Assembly: GCA_902729315.2 (NCBI GenBank)
Contig: LR746276.1
Span: forward strand, 6,088,169 to 6,152,168
From: Spirodela intermedia
Taxonomy: Eukaryota > Streptophyta > Magnoliopsida > Alismatales > Araceae
Reading direction: 5' to 3'
DNA length: 64,000 nt
The translations under genes and the position numbers were made by a program. Numbering within the stretch: position 1 is the first letter of the stretch; each line of letters starts with the position of its first letter. Below, one piece after another: positions 62,301-64,000 of this stretch. Below the pieces are notes generated by a model. It was not told where the DNA came from. It ran no database searches and saw nothing but the letters and a program-made list of their open reading frames with translations.

Positions 62301-63130
62301 GGCCACAGTCAGGTCCTGCTTCTCCACGAGGTCCTGCTTCTTTGTGATCTCGCGAGATTTATATCTAGGGGGGTGACCATATGGACGGGGATTCCCAAGA
62401 ATGGGACGCCAAGACAACTGATAGGTCCCTCTCAATCCTCGACAAGAATTCAACACATAACTAGAGAGCTGGTGCGATCAAAACCAGGGGAGAAAGGAAA
62501 ATGAGACGAGCTTTAGTTCTGGGGATCTAGGACAGCAACATAACGGATTCCAGGGTAGATGACTCGAGCAGCAGAACAACAAATGACAAAGCAACATGGG
62601 GGGTAGATGACTGATTCGAGGGGATCAGCCTCCAGACTTCCTCTCTGCCTCCACGCTTCTCTGTAGCCGATTATAAAGATATTGAATTCCTTTATTTCCT
62701 ATAAGTAACTCCAATGACTTCAATTGGGGGTTTCTGTGATTTCCTCCCGGTCCAGCTCTTCGACGCCCTGCCTTGCTTTGGGCATCCTGTTGTCGCCTTC
62801 CCTCTGCCTCCGGCCTTGACGCCCTTTCTGTAACAGACCATTTGATGCGAGGATCGCAGCAATACTCCCCCCCAAGAAACCCACATTGTTCTCAAGGGGG
62901 GAATCGGCCTCATAATGCAACATCAGTGGAGAAAACCCATCAGAAGCAACATCAGCGGAGAAAACCGGAGGTTCTGACGTCCAATCAGACATGGGGAATG
63001 AATCAGACGAAGGATCGAGAGAGTCTGCTCGAGCTTCTTCACTCTTACCTGATAAAGTGACGTACCACTTAATCGTGGAAGGGGTCGATGTCACGTATAG
63101 GATTGATGAAAGTTCCAACATCATGGTTGA
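62301..63130. other. Intergenic, no gene recognised
   Basis: A 168-codon ORF on the minus strand (63226-62720) shows no recognisable domain and overlaps the duplicated GLR 3' flank, so it is probably chance or a transposon remnant. No RNA gene was seen. A tandem pair of the unit CATCAG(T/C)GGAGAAAAC lies near 62921-62966. Confidence 0.5.
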
Positions 63131-63804
63131 GTGAGCCTCACTTTTAAATATAAAAAATAATTCCAGGCACTCTGGAAGTAATGCTACATGGAGGAACAAG
63201 TTTTCTTCGGCGAATTCAACTCGCAATTATTTCTGTCGGAAAACAGCGCCACAAATCCTTCCTTACCAAACCAGGTTCGATGGTTGCACAGCAAATGAGT
63301 GACTGATTCAACGAATTATGGGGATTCGTTCTTTCACTGTTTGAGCCTGTTGAAGCCACTCGAATGAAGCAATTCGTGCAAGGGCCAGCCCATTTCTTCA
63401 GTAAGCTTAGGAGAACTTGTCCTCAAAATCAGCACATTGGGTGACGAAGCCAGATTAGGAGAGAAGAAGTTTCTTTAGCTCATTGCTATGTCCATCATTT
63501 CGTTGCCTCCGCATCTGAGAAATGATTAAACTTTTCTCAGAATTGGAGGCAGCGTTTCTCAGCAAAAAAGGATGAGGGTGGTTCATCCCTTCCTGAGGTT
63601 GCAGCCCAGTTCAAGCCGCTGAAGGACTGAATTCCCGATTCTTTGGAGAGGTGCAAGGAAGGCTTACTCTGTAGATTTTCCCTTTATTTGGTTGAAGGCA
63701 TATATGGTAATGAGCTACGGATGTGTCAGACATGATTCAGTTATGTTGGCGATCAAGGCCTAAAACCTTATTCACACTTGGAATTTAGGCCACGATTTAA
63801 AAGG
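63131..63804. repeat. Duplicated GLR 3' flank, copy 2
   Basis: Partner of 55882-56537, directly downstream of the second GLR stop codon. Differences are scattered substitutions and small indels, so the duplication is not very recent. Confidence 0.85.
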
Positions 63805-64000
63805 TCACACCTGGGTGACCTTGTCAAGGCGCAGAATTTCCGTGGCGGATGGGCCCCTCTCGCTGGAATCTTGTAATAATGCCGCACTGTCTCGTCCTGG
63901 TCCTATTGCGGGCAGTCCAACGCCTACTGGCGGCTGCTCGTCGTCGGCCAGCGGTTCATCCTCTCCTTCAGGCGTTGTCTCGGAGGGTCTCACTCGGCGT
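63805..64000 (-). CDS. GLR: Second GLR copy, C-terminal end only (cut by window edge)
   Basis: The minus strand ends with the same acidic tail as the complete copy: EDEPLADDEQPPVGVGLPAI here against EDEPLADDEQPPVDVGLPEI there, followed by PGRDS in both. The last residues differ (KVTQV here, REVTV there) and the stop lies at 63805-63807. Only the tail of the last exon lies in the window; the transmembrane and ligand domains lie beyond 64000. Strand and order show a head-to-tail tandem with the gene at 56538-60299. Whether this copy is intact cannot be judged. Confidence 0.85.
   Translation of the reverse strand, partial: RRVRPSETTPEGEDEPLADDEQPPVGVGLPAIGPGRDSAALLQDSSERGPSATEILRLDKVTQV

Noticed and set aside
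62720-63226. 168-codon minus-strand ORF
   Set aside because: No recognisable domain; it extends into the duplicated GLR 3' flank and has no counterpart ORF in the other copy of that flank.

Overview
The window is nuclear DNA of a flowering plant. Spliced genes with GT-AG introns, plant-only families (class II TPS/TPP, SMAX1-like, plant GLR, AVT1 transporter) and large nested LTR retrotransposons show this. The very GC-rich third codon positions of the TPS and SMAX1-like genes suggest a monocot, but this is inference and I do not name a species.

Layout. 1-3.9 kb: AT-rich intergenic DNA. 3.9-7.2 kb (+): class II trehalose-6-phosphate synthase/phosphatase-like gene, 3 exons, 857 aa. 8.1-12.5 kb (+): AVT1-type vacuolar amino acid transporter, 12 exons, 554 aa, with a GC-AG first intron, two micro-exons (24 and 20 nt) and a textbook U12-type AT-AC intron. 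12.5-16.7 kb: CT/GA-rich intergenic DNA and a putative promoter with paired G-boxes and a CRE-like palindrome. 16.7-20.2 kb (+): SMAX1-like (SMXL) gene, 3 exons, about 1018 aa, with an LDLNL EAR motif. 20.2-24.4 kb: intergenic, with a dispersed repeat shared with 60.9-61.8 kb, an unrecognised ORF and a truncated Ty3/gypsy 5' end.

24.4-51.4 kb is a retrotransposon nest four layers deep. The outer Athila/Tat-like element (E1, minus strand, LTRs about 1.13 kb) carries a solo LTR of family E2 in its 3' LTR and two insertions of family E3 in its body. One E3 copy is split by a full-length chromodomain-bearing Ty3/gypsy element (E2), and that element's integrase is split by an internally deleted, inverted E2 copy. 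Target-site duplications can be read at most junctions. The 5' LTR of the full E2 element carries a foreign tract that looks like gene conversion from the solo LTR about 7 kb away. 51.4-55.9 kb holds further degraded Ty3/gypsy fragments (E4) on both strands.

55.9-64 kb: a five-exon glutamate receptor-like (GLR) gene on the minus strand, with an apparent 2-nt frameshift, and the 3' end of a second tandem GLR copy running off the right edge. The homologous 3' flanks show a head-to-tail duplication with stop codons 7,267 bp apart.

The host genes do not form one pathway. They cover sugar signalling (TPS), vacuolar amino acid transport (AVT1), karrikin/strigolactone-type repression (SMAX1-like) and amino-acid-gated channels (GLR). 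No bacterial-style system, CRISPR array, tRNA or rRNA was seen. The most notable content is the U12 intron and the readable history of the nest.
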